Below the pieces are notes generated by a model. The model was not told the DNA's origin, ran no database searches, and worked only from the letters and a program-made list of their open reading frames with translations. A stretch of 64,000 nucleotides of DNA from Trichostrongylus colubriformis (taxonomy: Eukaryota > Nematoda > Chromadorea > Rhabditida > Trichostrongylidae): the NCBI GenBank assembly GCA_963978905.1, contig OZ022256.1, forward strand, positions 13,127,501 through 13,191,500. Direction: 5' to 3'. This document shows positions 1-11,861 of this stretch, in pieces (within the stretch, counting starts at the first letter, position 1; every line of letters starts with the position of its first letter). The translations under genes were made by a program, and so were the position numbers.

Positions 1-303
1 TCTGCCGGGTGACTTGCGAACTGTGGGGTTTTGCGTTGTTTTGCGCACTCAGTAAAAAAATGATGCAGTTAGGCATCGAGCCTCTCCCTCACCCCCCTTA
101 TTCCCCAGACATATCCCTGACGGATTACCACTTTTTCCGGGTTCCCGATGCAAACCTGCGGCAGAAAAATTATGCACGGTAAAAATGCCATTCTTGACTT
201 TATTGATTCTAGCAATCCAGAATTTGATCATGGTGACATATTTTCTTCAACAGATCATTGGCGAAATTCTGTAGATTCGAATGGTTCTTATTTCAACAAG
301 TAA
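1..303 (+). pseudogene. mariner transposase relic, C-terminal part
   Basis: The sequence encodes a degraded C-terminus of a mariner (D34D family) transposase and is cut by the left window edge. Visible motifs are PHPPYSPD followed by TDYHFF (the third catalytic Asp region), then, after a frame change near position 177, a tail ending in DSNGSYFNK and a TAA stop at 301-303. The mariner C-terminus normally ends in a similar D-x-N-G-x-YF motif, so the family call is firm although the copy is dead. The catalytic N-terminal part lies outside the window or is lost. No terminal repeat could be paired. Confidence 0.75.
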
Positions 304-1046
304 ACTTGTGTCTGAGCGAAGTTATGGCCAGTTATGCTTTGGCCATTTATTCTGCACAGACCTAGTAGGTATTCCTTACTCAACTCTTCTTTCTCTTCAC
401 TGAATGCATACTCTGCTCTCAGTGATCGAAGCCGTGATAGGATACCTCTCCACCCTACGTAGAATATTATTATACATATTATACATTTAACACATGTGAT
501 CAGCCTTTACGTTTCGGTGGCGCTGCTCCCTCCAACTGTTTTCAAGTACAAACACCATTTCTATTAGACGACAGTTTTTTCAACAACAATCCAACGAACC
601 ATTTCACCGAAATGCTCCCATGCGCCGAACAAAAAAAAACAACCCGTCGGCCTTGCTAGCTGCTAGTGTAGACGACGATGACCTTCAGTGAAAGGGTATC
701 AAGAATGAAGACTTTTTTCTATCACACCTATTCGACCAGTTGAATGGGAATGACAGCTGCAGCATCGCCGTTCGTCCGTCAGACTCGCATACACGTTGAC
801 GGCAAGCTGTCTACTGCAAAGTATAGTCGTTGACCTTGGAGCTGAACACTCAAATCGTCTGGTGAAGGAAGGAGATGTCTAAAAGCACTACTCATAATGA
901 CTGCTTGCGAACCATTACCAGATGTGAAACGACTTTTTCTCCTTCCAAAAAAGCTGCCTACACTCATAAACATCCGTTCTGTGTTGACTGTCCATTGCCG
1001 TTGTCATTAATTGCTCTGCAAACAAGCTTCAGCCCTGTATAAATTA
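304..1046. other. unassigned intergenic stretch
   Basis: No coding exon, RNA or repeat copy was recognised. Short ORFs here have no family motif and no convincing splice context. The sequence is moderately AT-rich. Confidence 0.4.
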
Positions 1047-1928
1047 GGTTGATTCATAATAAATCGGACAAATGGTAGTGATGATTTCTAGAGATCATAA
1101 CTCAGTAACGAATTAACGAAAATGGACGCGCGAGGTACCGTTGGAATGAGTATGAAAAGCTCTTCAAAGTACCGCCAAATAATCACTCCAAAGTAAATTC
1201 ATTCCGCCACAATGCCGCACGATTTCAAGCGGTCCAGAGACCACATCCGCAACGTCATACTATTTATATCGCTATCTGGCCAGGAACCCGCGGATATCGG
1301 CAGACGTCTGATAGAAGTTCACAAGGAGCATGCCCCCGGCAGAAGTACACTGTAGTTGTAGCATTCGAAGTTTGCGTCAGGCGACTATTCCATCGAAGAC
1401 GAAAACCGCGGTTGGTGGAGCGTACAGGGCGTAAAAAAGTGGGAGCTGCTCGATGAAGGTACAACAGTATCCGCCGACGTCTACGTTCGTCAATTACGAG
1501 AATTGAAGGCAAATGTCCAAAGTTCGCTACGGCGGCGGTCACATGTCTACTTCCAGCACGACAACGCGAGACCGCACATTGCAAGATCGACCAAGGCCGA
1601 GCTGCTGTCGTACAGTTGGACCGTGCTTCCCCACCCACCGTACTCCCCAGACCTGGCCCCTTCAGATTTCCACCTTTTCTCCCACAGCCAACGCCACCTG
1701 GACGGCCAAGACTTCAAAACTCGCGACGAGGTCAAGGCGGCACTCGGCAACTTCTTCGAGCTCCAGCTTCCGGCCTTCTGGAGCAAGGGCATCCATGATC
1801 TGCCTATACCGTGGCAGAAGGTCATCGATAAAGATGGAGTATATTTCAAGTGAATCCCTGTTGTCGTAAAAAAGTTGTACGACAATGATTAAAATTGGTC
1901 AATTTGTCCGGTTTATTATGAATCAACC
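1047..1928 (+). mobile_element. mariner element with terminal inverted repeats, internally decayed
   Basis: Terminal inverted repeats match at both ends: GGTTGATTCATAATAAA at 1047 and its complement ending at 1928. A TA lies outside each end (1045-1046 and 1929-1930), the usual mariner target duplication. Inside, a reading frame at 1503-1853 keeps the second half of a D34D transposase: HDNARPH, then PPYSPDLAPSDFHLF, with 34 residues between the two catalytic Asp, ending in DKDGVYFK. The N-terminal half (about 1120-1500) is frameshifted and shortened, and the element is only about 0.88 kb against about 1.3 kb for intact mariners. It cannot make a full transposase. Confidence 0.9.
1503..1853 (+). 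pseudogene. mariner transposase, C-terminal half (D34D)
   Basis: This open frame of 116 residues covers the last two catalytic aspartates of a mariner transposase (HDN and SPDLAPSD spaced 34 residues apart) and the conserved ending GIHDLP, WQKVIDKDGVYF. The first catalytic Asp and the DNA-binding helix-turn-helix region are not in frame upstream, so the product would not be active. It lies entirely within the inverted-repeat-bounded element at 1047-1928 and is not a host gene. Confidence 0.8.
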
Positions 1929-2138
1929 TAATAACAACCACCGTTCTTCTCAGAACCCATGTGAAAGTACACCACGGCTCGAGACAGGTTCTTCTTCGCC
2001 TGTAATCCCTTTTGACGTAATCGAGCACTGTGTTCAGCAAAGTACTTTGCAAAATGTGGCATGACCCGAAAAATCAAAAAAAAGATAAAAGAAAGAAAAA
2101 GTCAAAGGAAAATTTGAGGAAGAAACAAGTTATATATA

Positions 2139-2851
2139 CAGGGGGTGCCAAGAGAGAGTAATTTTTTTATCTCCACTTTCAACCCACATTAGTCGAGCTT
2201 TAGCAGATTCAAAAGCACACCTTGCACTATCATAAATCTCCGTAACTGCGTTCTGCACGAGCAGAATCAGAAGCTTCTTCAGAGTGAACTTGATGTGTCA
2301 CCTCAACTCAGCATAATCCTAGAGTTTGTCATTCTCGTTCACAACCTTGCTAAGGTGCGTTCACTCTGGGTACCTGAGGGAATTCACATTGGGTGGTGTA
2401 TTTAGGTATTCCATTTTTTCCAGCCTCCCAACATCCTTCGTTTCCAAGAACCAAAACATGGCTTCACCACTGAAAACCCACCGGAGGCAGGTCTGAGGCA
2501 TGAAAAATTACACTCCGAATCACAGCAGCGTTGTTCAAGTAGTAAGAGCTAGTATGTGACTTAAATGAACCGATGGGTCAGCTCTAAGGGAGCTTCCCAC
2601 GAGAGGTCCACCACAGAAGCTGGCTGTGCCGTTAGAGGTGGACCCTAATATGTACCATAGATGCTCTAAAGTCCGAATGCGCCGACTGTCCTACGAAGGT
2701 GGAAGTAGAGAGCCACAGCTTGATTCTGCTTTGAGAAGAACATACCAGAAACAATTTTGCCCAACACTTTCTTCACTTTCATTACCCTTTGTTTTGTATG
2801 CTCGGCGAAAGTAAGCCGTGAGCAAAATTACTCTTTTTCTGGCATCACCTG
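2139..2851 (+). mobile_element. CAGGGGGTG family element, copy 1
   Basis: The copy begins CAGGGGGTGCCA and ends with the imperfect complement (GGCATCACCTG), with TA dinucleotides directly outside both ends. Its interior matches the copy at 22488-23232 along most of its length. The TA duplication and the terminal repeats followed by an A-rich tract and TAATTTT are typical of Tc1/mariner-type elements. No intact transposase frame remains. The copy is about 0.71 kb. Confidence 0.8.
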
Positions 2852-2853
2852 TA

Positions 2854-3112
2854 TATGTATACCACTGTTTAGAGTGAAAGAGTAGGAAATGTATGCTCCA
2901 CATACCAATGTGAATAAAGGCTAATCTTATTTTCGAAGTATGGTGAACAGGCCAAATACTTTAAATAGTCGAGGGAAATAGCAGCTTCAGTGAGACCCCT
3001 CCCTCTACGGCGACCAAATACGATCCCCTTTTTTGACCTCGACAAAACCAGTAACTGTTACCAGATTGTATAGTTGCAATGTATTTTATTGCTATATATT
3101 CTTAACTAAAAG
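2854..3112. other. unassigned stretch
   Basis: AT-rich sequence between a transposon copy and a SINE. No gene signal was seen. The last 18 bases form the left target duplication of the SINE. Confidence 0.4.
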
Positions 3113-3415
3113 ATAAGGGGCGGAGGTGGTGTAGTGACAGGGGGCGTACACCCCACTCTCATGGTGCAGGAGTCAAATCCTGCATCAACTCCCGCTCAGG
3201 CCAACCAACCTTCCATCCCTCCGGGGGTCGACAAGTTAGTACCAGATTCATCTGGGAGGATAAAAGCACTGACTTGTACATCGGCAGGCCGCCGCAAGTC
3301 ATTTGTATAGGCCACATCACATTCACCAGCCATCACGATCCTGAAAGGAATTAGAATGACCGGTGCATTCCAAGAAGGAATTGATTACCGCCAAAATTTT
3401 TATCCTTTTAACCTT
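3113..3415 (+). repeat. tRNA-derived SINE, copy 1
   Basis: The 5' part is tRNA-like: GGCGGAGGTGGTGTAGTGA resembles a tRNA 5' end with an A box, and GAGTCAAATCC at about 3170 is a degenerate B box. These are internal RNA polymerase III promoter elements. The body continues into a tRNA-unrelated tail that matches the copy at 26403-26706 to its end. Probable target duplications are TATATTCTTAACTAAAAG (3095-3112) and TATATTCTTACCTGAAG (3416-3432). No full cloverleaf could be drawn, so this is not called as a tRNA gene. Confidence 0.75.
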
Positions 3416-3432
3416 TATATTCTTACCTGAAG

Positions 3433-4702
3433 CCAGAATGGTTTTTTCAACATTTCCTCACACGGGTTTGCTGCTAAATATTCTCCGCTTCTCATCTGCT
3501 TATGGAAAGTTTAGATTCTAGTGCTGTGCAGGTACTACCCCCTCCTGTCCCGTCAGATACGACTCCCTTTGTCAAGGAGTCCTCGACTCCCGGTGTACCC
3601 TGATGGTGGAGCATTTGGGCGTAATTATTGCCAACAAAAGGAAAATACCTCCCCTAAGCAGCCCTTTCAGAATTCCTTACCCAGGCAACAAACTGTTCAG
3701 AACTCCCACTTAAAACCTCATTACCATGTACTCTCGTCTACCATTCTGATTGCAATGCCGACGCTAAAAGAAGTCAGAGGTTGTCATGTAACCATCTCGT
3801 AAAAACCGGAATCTTAAGGAAACTTGAAGAATAAAAAAAAACTTGGGAGGGCAGGTTACCGCTAATCTTGTTCACACTGTAAAGATTGCAAGTAGAGGCA
3901 TGCAGAAGTGACCTCTAAGAGAGGTTTGAGATGGATACCTCTCTGCCACCAAAATCGCTCTTTAGCGACCTGGCTTGGGGAAACCTCTCACACACACTTG
4001 ACCCTCGAATTCGTCTGAGCATGAACGGGGTTAAAACTGAATAGGATATTGCTACACAGGAGCCGAAGTTGAAGGAATCATCCTCGAATTAGACTTTTTC
4101 TGCCAGCTACATAGTTATGTTGTATTATATTTGCTTACGGCTGGCCACACGCAAAGTTTCGCGCAAAAAAAAATTCGGCTGAAGCACATTTCTTAATATT
4201 GTTTTCTACGGAGACCGTTATAGATAACACCGATCGTTGGGCTGCAAGGTTCTTGAACCATCGCGTCTTGCAACCGTAACCCCATGTTTCACGCGCCCAA
4301 TGTTGAATTGCTTCCCACTCTGCGTCTCTAACCAAGTGACCGCCATGGTCTCGTTCCCAGAGCCCTTGTGGTCCCTTCCTTGTTACCCGGTGTGTACCGT
4401 TATGTAAGGATTCGCACCACAGTTGGGTCTTGGAGCGATCACACGGTAATACTAGGGGTGCCTTACACTATTGACTTGTAATCGCTTCGAGATCCAACAA
4501 CACGGTCCTTTAACACGTCCGCATCACTTCGTTTGTGACATGCTGCGGTGAAAGTGCAAAGTTCCGACATGAGGGTACTACATACCTCTCGTTACCGGAT
4601 AATCCGATCACGTAAAAGAAAAGGTGCAGTTTTTATGTGGATGTATTTCGACCGGACACTAATGCTGCATGTAAGCAATGGTAAACAGATGCCACATAAC
4701 TA
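3433..4702. other. unassigned stretch
   Basis: No host exon or known repeat was recognised in this 1.27 kb. Several ORFs of 60-90 codons are present on both strands but have neither family motifs nor consistent splice signals. Confidence 0.35.
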
Positions 4703-5049
4703 CAGGGGGTATCAAAAAAAGTAATTCTGCTCACGGTTCAAAGATGAAAGTATTGGGGCAAAATATTCCAGAAATACTCATCTAAAAGCACGAACAAGCT
4801 GAGACTCACTACTTCCACCTTCATCAAAATACGGAGCCTTCAGTCGGCGCAGTCGGGCTTCACCTACGGTATCAAGGTCCGCTTAGAACAATGGAGAAAG
4901 GTTTCGTGGTAGGTCTTCTGTGGGAAGCTTCCCAAGGATTGACCCTTGGTTCATGGAAGTCATGAAAATACCTGGCCAGAATTTGCTGAAGTTCGACTAA
5001 AGTAGGGTCGAAAGTGCAGGAGAAAAATTACTTTTCTCGGCACCCCCTC
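4703..5049 (-). mobile_element. CAGGGGGTG family element, copy 2, internally deleted
   Basis: This is the shortest copy of the family, in reverse orientation to the other two. It starts CAGGGGGT after a TA and ends CACCCCCTC before a TA. The interior matches the complement of the 3' third of the copy at 22488-23232, including the stretch around GAGACTCACTACTT. About 350 bp of the interior seen in the other copies is missing. Confidence 0.75.
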
Positions 5050-5051
5050 TA

Positions 5052-6789
5052 TATGGGTCACAATAAGTCAAATCCCCATAGATTATTCCCCCAGGGTATT
5101 CCTTATTATTCTGGGAGATGATCTGTAACTGTTATGGAAATGTGGAAGCGTCACACATTAGATCATATTATAAGTTTAGCATGACAGAATGGTACATCGT
5201 AACCAATATAAAGAGTTTTCGAACCAATATCCGGATTAAATTAATTTTTTGTAATCACCAAACAAATTCGGTCTGATTGCAGCTGCGTGAATGAGGTGCA
5301 ATTACGGTATATCATCCTCACACCCTGCACTTACATGATTATATGGCCACCAACAGGCAACAACAGTGTTTACAAAATTTTAAAATAGCTCTGTTTATTT
5401 TTGCAGACCACTCGCTCAAAACATCAATCATTTTGGTCACTTTCTCGGCTGGCTTCGACTGCAAAAATGCTTTTTAGAGGCGACTCCCTAATAGCACAAA
5501 GGTTTGTTCGAGGTCAGTGCGAACATTGAACGAGCCTGCCAGGGAGTGCACAAAAAACGCCCTTCCGCAACGTATAGAACGTGTCTTGTCCTTCGGAACA
5601 ATTAGCACTTTGCTGCGTTTGCTGAGAAGAAAAGCAATTCATGAATCCGAAACAGCTACTTAGGAGATCCTGTCGCCGAAGTTGTTCTGGTCAAAATGCC
5701 CTCCATATCGCTAATGCGCGAGCTGGCGAAGACAGCTGTGATTAGAGCCGGTGGATAAGAACTAAGTGCCCTTTGTACGACACGAATCCTGACTGGGAAA
5801 CTGCATTCCTGGAAGCGTTCTACTCTTGACTGTTCAAAAAGAAGGAGCGCGCACACAGTGGGCGCTGGTCACTTTTTGTCACAATTATCACGTATTTCTG
5901 CAGGGAGGGAAGGGGGGGGGGGGGGAAGCGAGAAAGATCACTTTTCAACACTAAAAGATAGCTCGTCCGCTACTGATGAGTCACTTATAAAAAGCTCTTC
6001 AGAACTCTTCAAAATCGCTTGCTTTTCTGCCGGCGGACGAGTTCACCGGCTTGGACCCTGCACTACATAGTTTCCCAGGGCAGGCGAATCGGACACTCCT
6101 CTGTTTTCCTCACACAAACCATCTAGGTGATGTGTAATAACATATTTTCACCTACCTCCATGCAAGAAGGATAAAAAAAGAGTTTTGCCCCTCCATTTTA
6201 GCAATATATTTCAACAAACATTGGCAAATTATGATGAGATATTTTTACTCCGGATACAAAAGGCGCTTCACACCATCACTGTACTCCACCACTACCTTCT
6301 GCACAAGCTGGATCAAGATATCTTTTTTCGGTGGATCCGTGGGTAACTTGTGAGGTTACACCCATTTTGGGCTAGCAGGATGCGCCATGGCGGCTGTTTA
6401 CCAGCTCAAACCCACGCTTACCATGCTTTTGTAGTGCAGCAGACCATCAGTCAGGTTCTACAAGCCAGGGTGTGTCACGCCTCGCTTTGACCTGCCGCCT
6501 TTGGCTAATAGCTAGTAATGGCTACGCTTTTGACTATTGCTAATACGGGCCCTCAATTCGCACCCATTGTATCGTACACCACACACGCGAACTTCCTATC
6601 CTAGCAGAACACACCCATTGTAAACCCTCAATTTATACTTCAATTAGCTTTATGAGATGTCATTTGCCTTAGCTAAGGTTTTTGTACCTACGTTAGTGTA
6701 GAATGCCTGTTTTACTTCCTCTTTAACGATTGCTTGTTTTCATACATGCACTCGCATCAGTGAAACCCTGCCATAAATCTGGTCCACAT
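5052..6789. other. unassigned stretch with a poly-G run
   Basis: No gene could be supported in this 1.7 kb. A run of 14 G lies at about 5912-5925. A minus-strand ORF at 5656-5856 has no recognisable motif. Confidence 0.35.
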
Positions 6790-7110
6790 TGGTGGCGTCA
6801 CCCAATAAACCACTCAAGTTCACCGGAAGGGAAGGAGAGAAACAGAGAAACGGGGAAATGTTTACCTCAAACGAATATCCGAGGTCAGAAGGGATAATCG
6901 GCAGCAAAACTCGGTTTGAAAACCTAGACATGTGGTCATTAATCGCATCTCCCACGCATCACTGCGAATTTGCACACGTCACCCTTGCTGTGGAAGATGT
7001 CATTTGTTGTCTCGTAGGATGCATTTCATTCATTCATTATGATGTGAAACAAGTAATATAACTACTAGCAATAAATACGTAAATCATTGGAGAAAGAATA
7101 AGCGAAAGAA
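6790..7110 (+). repeat. interspersed repeat family R, copy 1 (+)
   Basis: Shares GAGGTCAGAAGSGATAATCG, then ATGTCATTTGTTGTCTCGTAG and TTCATTCATTCATKATG, in the same order and spacing as copies at 18550 (+) and, reversed, at 8110, 27410 and 52790. No coding capacity was recognised. The family type is unknown and no terminal repeats were found. Confidence 0.6.
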
Positions 7111-8109
7111 TAAAAGAAGTGATTTAAAAACCCAATGGATCCATACTCGCCACATTGGCAAGGCAACTGAACGAACTGCAATACCGTAGGTCAGAGGGGC
7201 CCCTTTCCGATGTCATCAGTGAGCGTCGCTTCGCGTCAGGCGTCTCGAACTACCCCATAGTTCAATCAGTCACTTAAATTATCATCAAAAGGATTCAACG
7301 AAAATGGTGGGCGTGGAGAATAAAGTTTTACTGCTCATAGGATCGCACATTTTTTGATCGAGTATCTTCAGCACGACAGTTGCGAGCATGATGCTGACCA
7401 TCGCTAGTGAAGCAACTGATCTGCTGTATTTTAAAAGTTGAATTTATTACTAAATTCCAAATTTTTGTCAGCTTTGACCAAGCAAGAGGGCTCTACGGGC
7501 TCAAGGATGAGCTAGCCTAAAATTGCCGAGCACTAGAAATTTGATCAACAAATTGTCTTGAACCAGAGTTCACGATGACTCATCGATAAGCCGGCGAGCG
7601 CCGAGGATATGAATTGGAAGGAGGGCATCCGACAGGGCTCAAAGAAAGGACGGAGCTCAGAGTGCGGCGGCTCTCCTTAGTAACCGGATGGCTACACCGT
7701 TGGGTCGCCGGTACTAGATTACGGTAACAGTCGGTAGCAGGAGGTGGGTGCGAGGCAAGTCTTCCTGCCTTTCGCAGACCCACACTAGGAGAGAAGCAAT
7801 AATGGAAAGTAGGAAGTGGAAACAATAGAAATGGACTCAAACAATGTCATGATAGGAGAACAGTTAGCCCTTGCATGTAGTTGTTGTAATCTGCCTTATT
7901 GAATATATATGTAAATTGTGGTAAAATAAACGTGTGATGCAGTGAGAGTCCAGCAGACGAAAGAAACACCAAAAACCTTTGAGACAGTGTTACAGTCTCA
8001 AACAAATCAATGGATGAATAGAGCTGGCACGAAACCTAGTGCCATGAGAGTACGGTCATACAACTGCAAGTGAATGTGCTCATGAAGCTTCAAGGCACTG
8101 TGTATGATA
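7111..8109. other. unassigned stretch
   Basis: A minus-strand ORF of 86 codons at 7580-7840 was seen but has no family motif. No splice-consistent exon chain was found. Confidence 0.35.
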
Positions 8110-8520
8110 ATTTGGCTGATCAGGAAGCTCAGAGACACCGGAAGGTGGCAATTGTGGCCTACGGTAAGAGCTACCGTAATGCTTGCAGCTCGTTGGGTTG
8201 CAGATATTGCATACAGGACACCTTGCTAGGACGTCGAGTGTGAATTGATGATTTCTTTGACACGAACACCTTCCTTACCCTTTCACTTATTCTGCCGTTC
8301 ACTATTTATCTTCATTGCTGTTGTCTGTTGTTCCACTTATTTCACATCATCATGAATGAATGGCGTACACACTACGAGATAACAAATGACATTTTCTACG
8401 GCAAGAAACTCGGACAGGTGATGTCGCCATTCAAAAGATGCGTTAGAAGTGCGAATACAGACCAAAATGTCGCGCTTTAGAATCCGTGTTTCTCTACCAA
8501 CTATCCCTTCTCACCCTGTA
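8110..8520 (-). repeat. interspersed repeat family R, copy 2 (-)
   Basis: Reverse-complement copy of family R. It contains AAATAAGTGGAACAA-type sequence reversed, CATCATGAATGAATG at about 8347, and the terminal CGCGCTTTAGAATCCG and GTTTCTCTACCAACTATC that match 27760 and 53150 closely. Confidence 0.6.
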
Positions 8521-9027
8521 CGTTCCACTAGTGAAAATGGGTTCGAAACATAGCGCTGAATTTTTTCAGTTTTTACCAGAGTTGCCATCAATTTTGATGA
8601 AATTTTCACTCAAATCCCGGAAACTTGTCGACAAGAGTGAGATGCTATTTACAATTTGTCTCCTGCTGGCTGCTATGGTGTATAACATAAAAATCAAAAA
8701 ACATATGTACTTCCGACTGTTAATCCCTGCTGAAGTAGAGATACGCTCATAATCTAGCTATTTTGTAGAATCCTGGAACTTGCATGCCATGCAGCGTAGT
8801 GCCTGTGCTTGAGAAATACCTGATTCTTACTAGGAAACGATTCAACTTCCCATGGAACTTCGAAAATGAGAGCTAGATAAATCGATAGGGTTTCGAATGC
8901 TGATAACAATTATCGAAACTGAAAATACCGAATGCCATTCCCATGCGAGTTGGGAGGGATCGAAATTTGCTTGAGGTCACTAATTGATCGTATACTGCTT
9001 GAAATGACGCACTAATGAGGCTTACCG
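8521..9027. other. unassigned stretch
   Basis: AT-rich; no supported gene. A small ORF at 8486-8752 lacks any motif. Confidence 0.35.
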
Positions 9028-9282
9028 GCTGTGTGTACTTATGACGAAAAATCGCTTCGCGGCGTCGCAGTCGCGGTGCCATCAGTACGACTTGCCGAAT
9101 CGATTGCCCTTGGGAGCCTGGCACAGCGTGTCTGCGTCACCTCTGCACTTCCACCCATGCCACACTGTCTCCTGTACCCATGCTACCCTGCGTCCTCGCC
9201 ATGCCCCGCCACTGGTACTCGCACCCGCCGAGCCGCTCGTTGCGCGCGGCAGTGCGAAAACCTGTCATAAGTGCGCACACTC
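9028..9282. mobile_element. GC-rich MITE with 9-10 bp target duplication, Mutator-like
   Basis: Imperfect terminal inverted repeats: GTGTGTACTTATGACG at the left and the complement of GTGTGCGCACTTATGACAGG at the right. AGGCTTACCG (9018-9027) and AGGCTCACCG (9283-9292) flank it as a target duplication with one mismatch. The core is GC-rich and related to the element at 63535-63771. A 9-10 bp duplication with such termini fits Mutator-like non-autonomous elements. There is no transposase. Confidence 0.7.
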
Positions 9283-9292
9283 AGGCTCACCG

Positions 9293-10493
9293 TGCGAGCA
9301 GGAACAGTCGCTGTGGCTCAGTAGTGGCGGTCCTGCTCTAGAGGAGGGTGGATTTTGGGTTTGCTCCCTCGATTAGACCTTTCAGTAAATCACGTCAAGT
9401 AAAGTACCCGCTCGATGAGTGCATTCGACCGTAAACCCCCTAACTCGCTTCAGGACTGCAGTTTCAATTTTGGTTCACATATTTGTAACCTGGATTGAAT
9501 GTCGATCCACCTGGGTATTTCAAGGTTTCATAAGAATACGAATCCCTTTCCTGGCCCTAACCGATTCTTTCTGGATTGATCGTTATTAACAGCTTCTGTC
9601 CCCATCAAGGCGACCACCAGTTTTCGCTAGCCTTAGAGAGCAGGTCTTCTAATCTGCAGGAAGTAGTTATTGGATGTGAAGTGGTTCCACTAAAAGTTGG
9701 TGGATGACTTAGAGCCCGCATCAACATTAAAAACTACCGAAATCGAGGTGGTGTGAAATAAAATAATAATAAAATAAACGAGTATAACTACTTAAATTAT
9801 TAGTGATTGGCGGCACGCCTTGAAGTTTCTATTGGATTCCATTGGGGATTCAGTTCCACAAAAGAATCCCAGTAATCCCAGTAAGTGAGACCATACAATA
9901 ACAGTTCTGGGAAGATCATGACTGTTTGTTCAAGCAATTCATTAGCAAGTTAATGCCTTGTTCGGGCGCCCGACCCATTACAAGAGCGTTTAGTTTTTCT
10001 TTGGTTAATTGAGGCATACGAGTCGCTTCAGAAAAAGGTCGTCCGATCGTCGGCACAATGAAAGTAGGTATATGTTTTCTGGAATTAAGTCATTACGGCA
10101 CGAAACAGAATACCAGAGAGCTTAGCGATGAAGATGTTGGAAAAGAAAGTCCTGCCTCAACAACTAATCCTACCTAGATGATCCGATATCTTAATTATGA
10201 CCCTAGTGAGGGTTTTTGTTGATTCAACGCGCTGCAGAAAATTTTTAGCACCGTGAAATGTGCTACAATATATTGGGTGCATTGTATTGCCGCAGCGCGT
10301 CGCGTCGCGTCGTTGTTATATTGTCAGTCCTTGCGCTTTCTTACAGATCCTTCATTAGTACTCGTCCCTATCAGCCGTACTGTACTAACATGACCGCAGG
10401 CTTTGTACACTTTCTGTGATTACATACTGGCTTCGGACGGAACACCATTACGAGATTTTCCAAAAATTATTATCAGAACATTTAGTAGTTCTT
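9293..10493. other. unassigned stretch with a short GCGTC repeat
   Basis: No gene was recognised in this 1.2 kb. A short pentanucleotide run (GCGTC, three to four units) lies near 10296-10313, and an AT-rich AATAAT patch near 9760. Confidence 0.35.
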
Positions 10494-10890
10494 AGAGCAG
10501 AGATGGTGTAATGACTAATAGTCAGCTTGCTCTCCCAGGCGCATGCTGCTGGGATCGAGGGGTGGAGATAGGTAAGCCGAATTTCCGAAGATTGCAAGCT
10601 GAAGGCTTTGGGAGTTCGCTTACCTTAGAAGGTCCCTCACGGTACCAGCTGATTGCGCCTTGAGCGGAATTCCAAGCGACTCGTACTTATCGCGCTGCTC
10701 GCCGCGGACGTCGCGCGGAAATTCGACCTAGCGACCCCCACCCGGGATCAAGTCGTGGAATATTATCCGCCTGAACAAATCGAACCTTCCATATTTTCGC
10801 AAGAGTTGACACTCGTCCGGGAGGGGTGAAGGTAGTGAAAGCAAGGATTTGTATATCAACTGGTTTCCGCAAGTCAGTGTCAGCCAACGT
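10494..10890 (+). repeat. diverged SINE-like copy
   Basis: The head GATGGTGTAATGACTAATAG resembles the A-box region of the SINEs at 3113 and 26403. The tail (CGGGAGG..., GTTTCCGCAAGTCAGTG at about 10800-10880) resembles their 3' part (GCCGCAAGTCA). The middle differs and includes about 170 bp not found in the other two. It is probably an older subfamily or a chimeric copy. Confidence 0.45.
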
Positions 10891-11759
10891 TCAACAGTAG
10901 ATGCAAGGGGAATGTAGTGGAAGAATCGAAGCTGCCATGAGAGTTCACCTGCAATAAATCACGGGTGCACTTGAGTGGCAGAAAATATGAGGAATATAGG
11001 GGTACAACATGTGGCAAGGAGCAAGTACCATGAATTTCCAGCGGGTGATGAAAAGTAGAAGCTTGATAATTCCAGAAACAGGAAGTGGGAAGCAATAGAT
11101 GATTCAAATCTGGAGATTGAAATGGTATATGACGCCCCCTGAATCTATAAATCAAAATCTGGTATGGGTAACCCGTACGCTGTACGAGAAGCCATGGTTT
11201 CATAAGGTACTGTACGATTATATAGTCCTCGCAAGAGACCTATGGTAATGATTGTCAGAGACTACCTCGAATTCCGAATATCCTACGTCTCTGACTCAGC
11301 TCATTGCTTCTCCGTACTGAAATCTGTCCGAGTTCATCTGATACCGTCAACATCATCGTTACTTTCTTGTGACATCACCATTTACCATGAGCTGTTCTTG
11401 TTACCCTACCCTTGTTGGCACCGGAATGCATCAAAAAGTTTCTCACAAATTTAATGACATAGCCAGTACCACTAATCAGTAACTGCGCCATTACATCGCT
11501 TTTCTAGCAGCCTCCTTTGCGATCTGCAAGTTTTTTGCCACAAATGATATGTTTGTATGTACCCATCACCTTGATCGTTACTGCTTCGAAACGTCTTCCG
11601 ATGGGTTCTATTTTAGTGATGTTTTCACTGAAAAAAACCGCTCCCGTCGTCAGTGTAACAGTAACAGTAATCGAAAAACCGTCTAGAGCACACACCTAAA
11701 AGAAATCACAAAGAACTGTGCGAGGCCGACGATGCTGTACCTCCTCGTCGCCGGCGGGC
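10891..11759. other. upstream region of the first collagen gene
   Basis: No coding exon was seen. The last 100 bases become GC-rich approaching the TATA box of the collagen gene. ORFs at 10880-11203 (-) and 11504-11699 (both strands) have no motif. Confidence 0.35.
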
Positions 11760-11767
11760 TATATAAG
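11760..11767 (+). promoter_or_regulatory. TATA box of the first collagen gene
   Basis: TATATAAG lies 95 bases before the collagen start codon, followed by GCTGGCCGG. The second collagen gene and the gene at 41531 have TATA boxes at similar distances from their starts. Confidence 0.6.
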
Positions 11768-11861
11768 GCTGGCCGGTTGCAGAGGAAACCAGTTAACGAG
11801 CGGCTGTGGGCCATCAGTCAGCCGTCAGCCTTCTGCGAGGCCGTCATCTCCACATCTTGCA

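Noticed and set aside
3113..3190. tRNA gene
   Set aside because: Only A- and B-box-like words are present; no cloverleaf, and the sequence continues into a SINE tail with target duplications.
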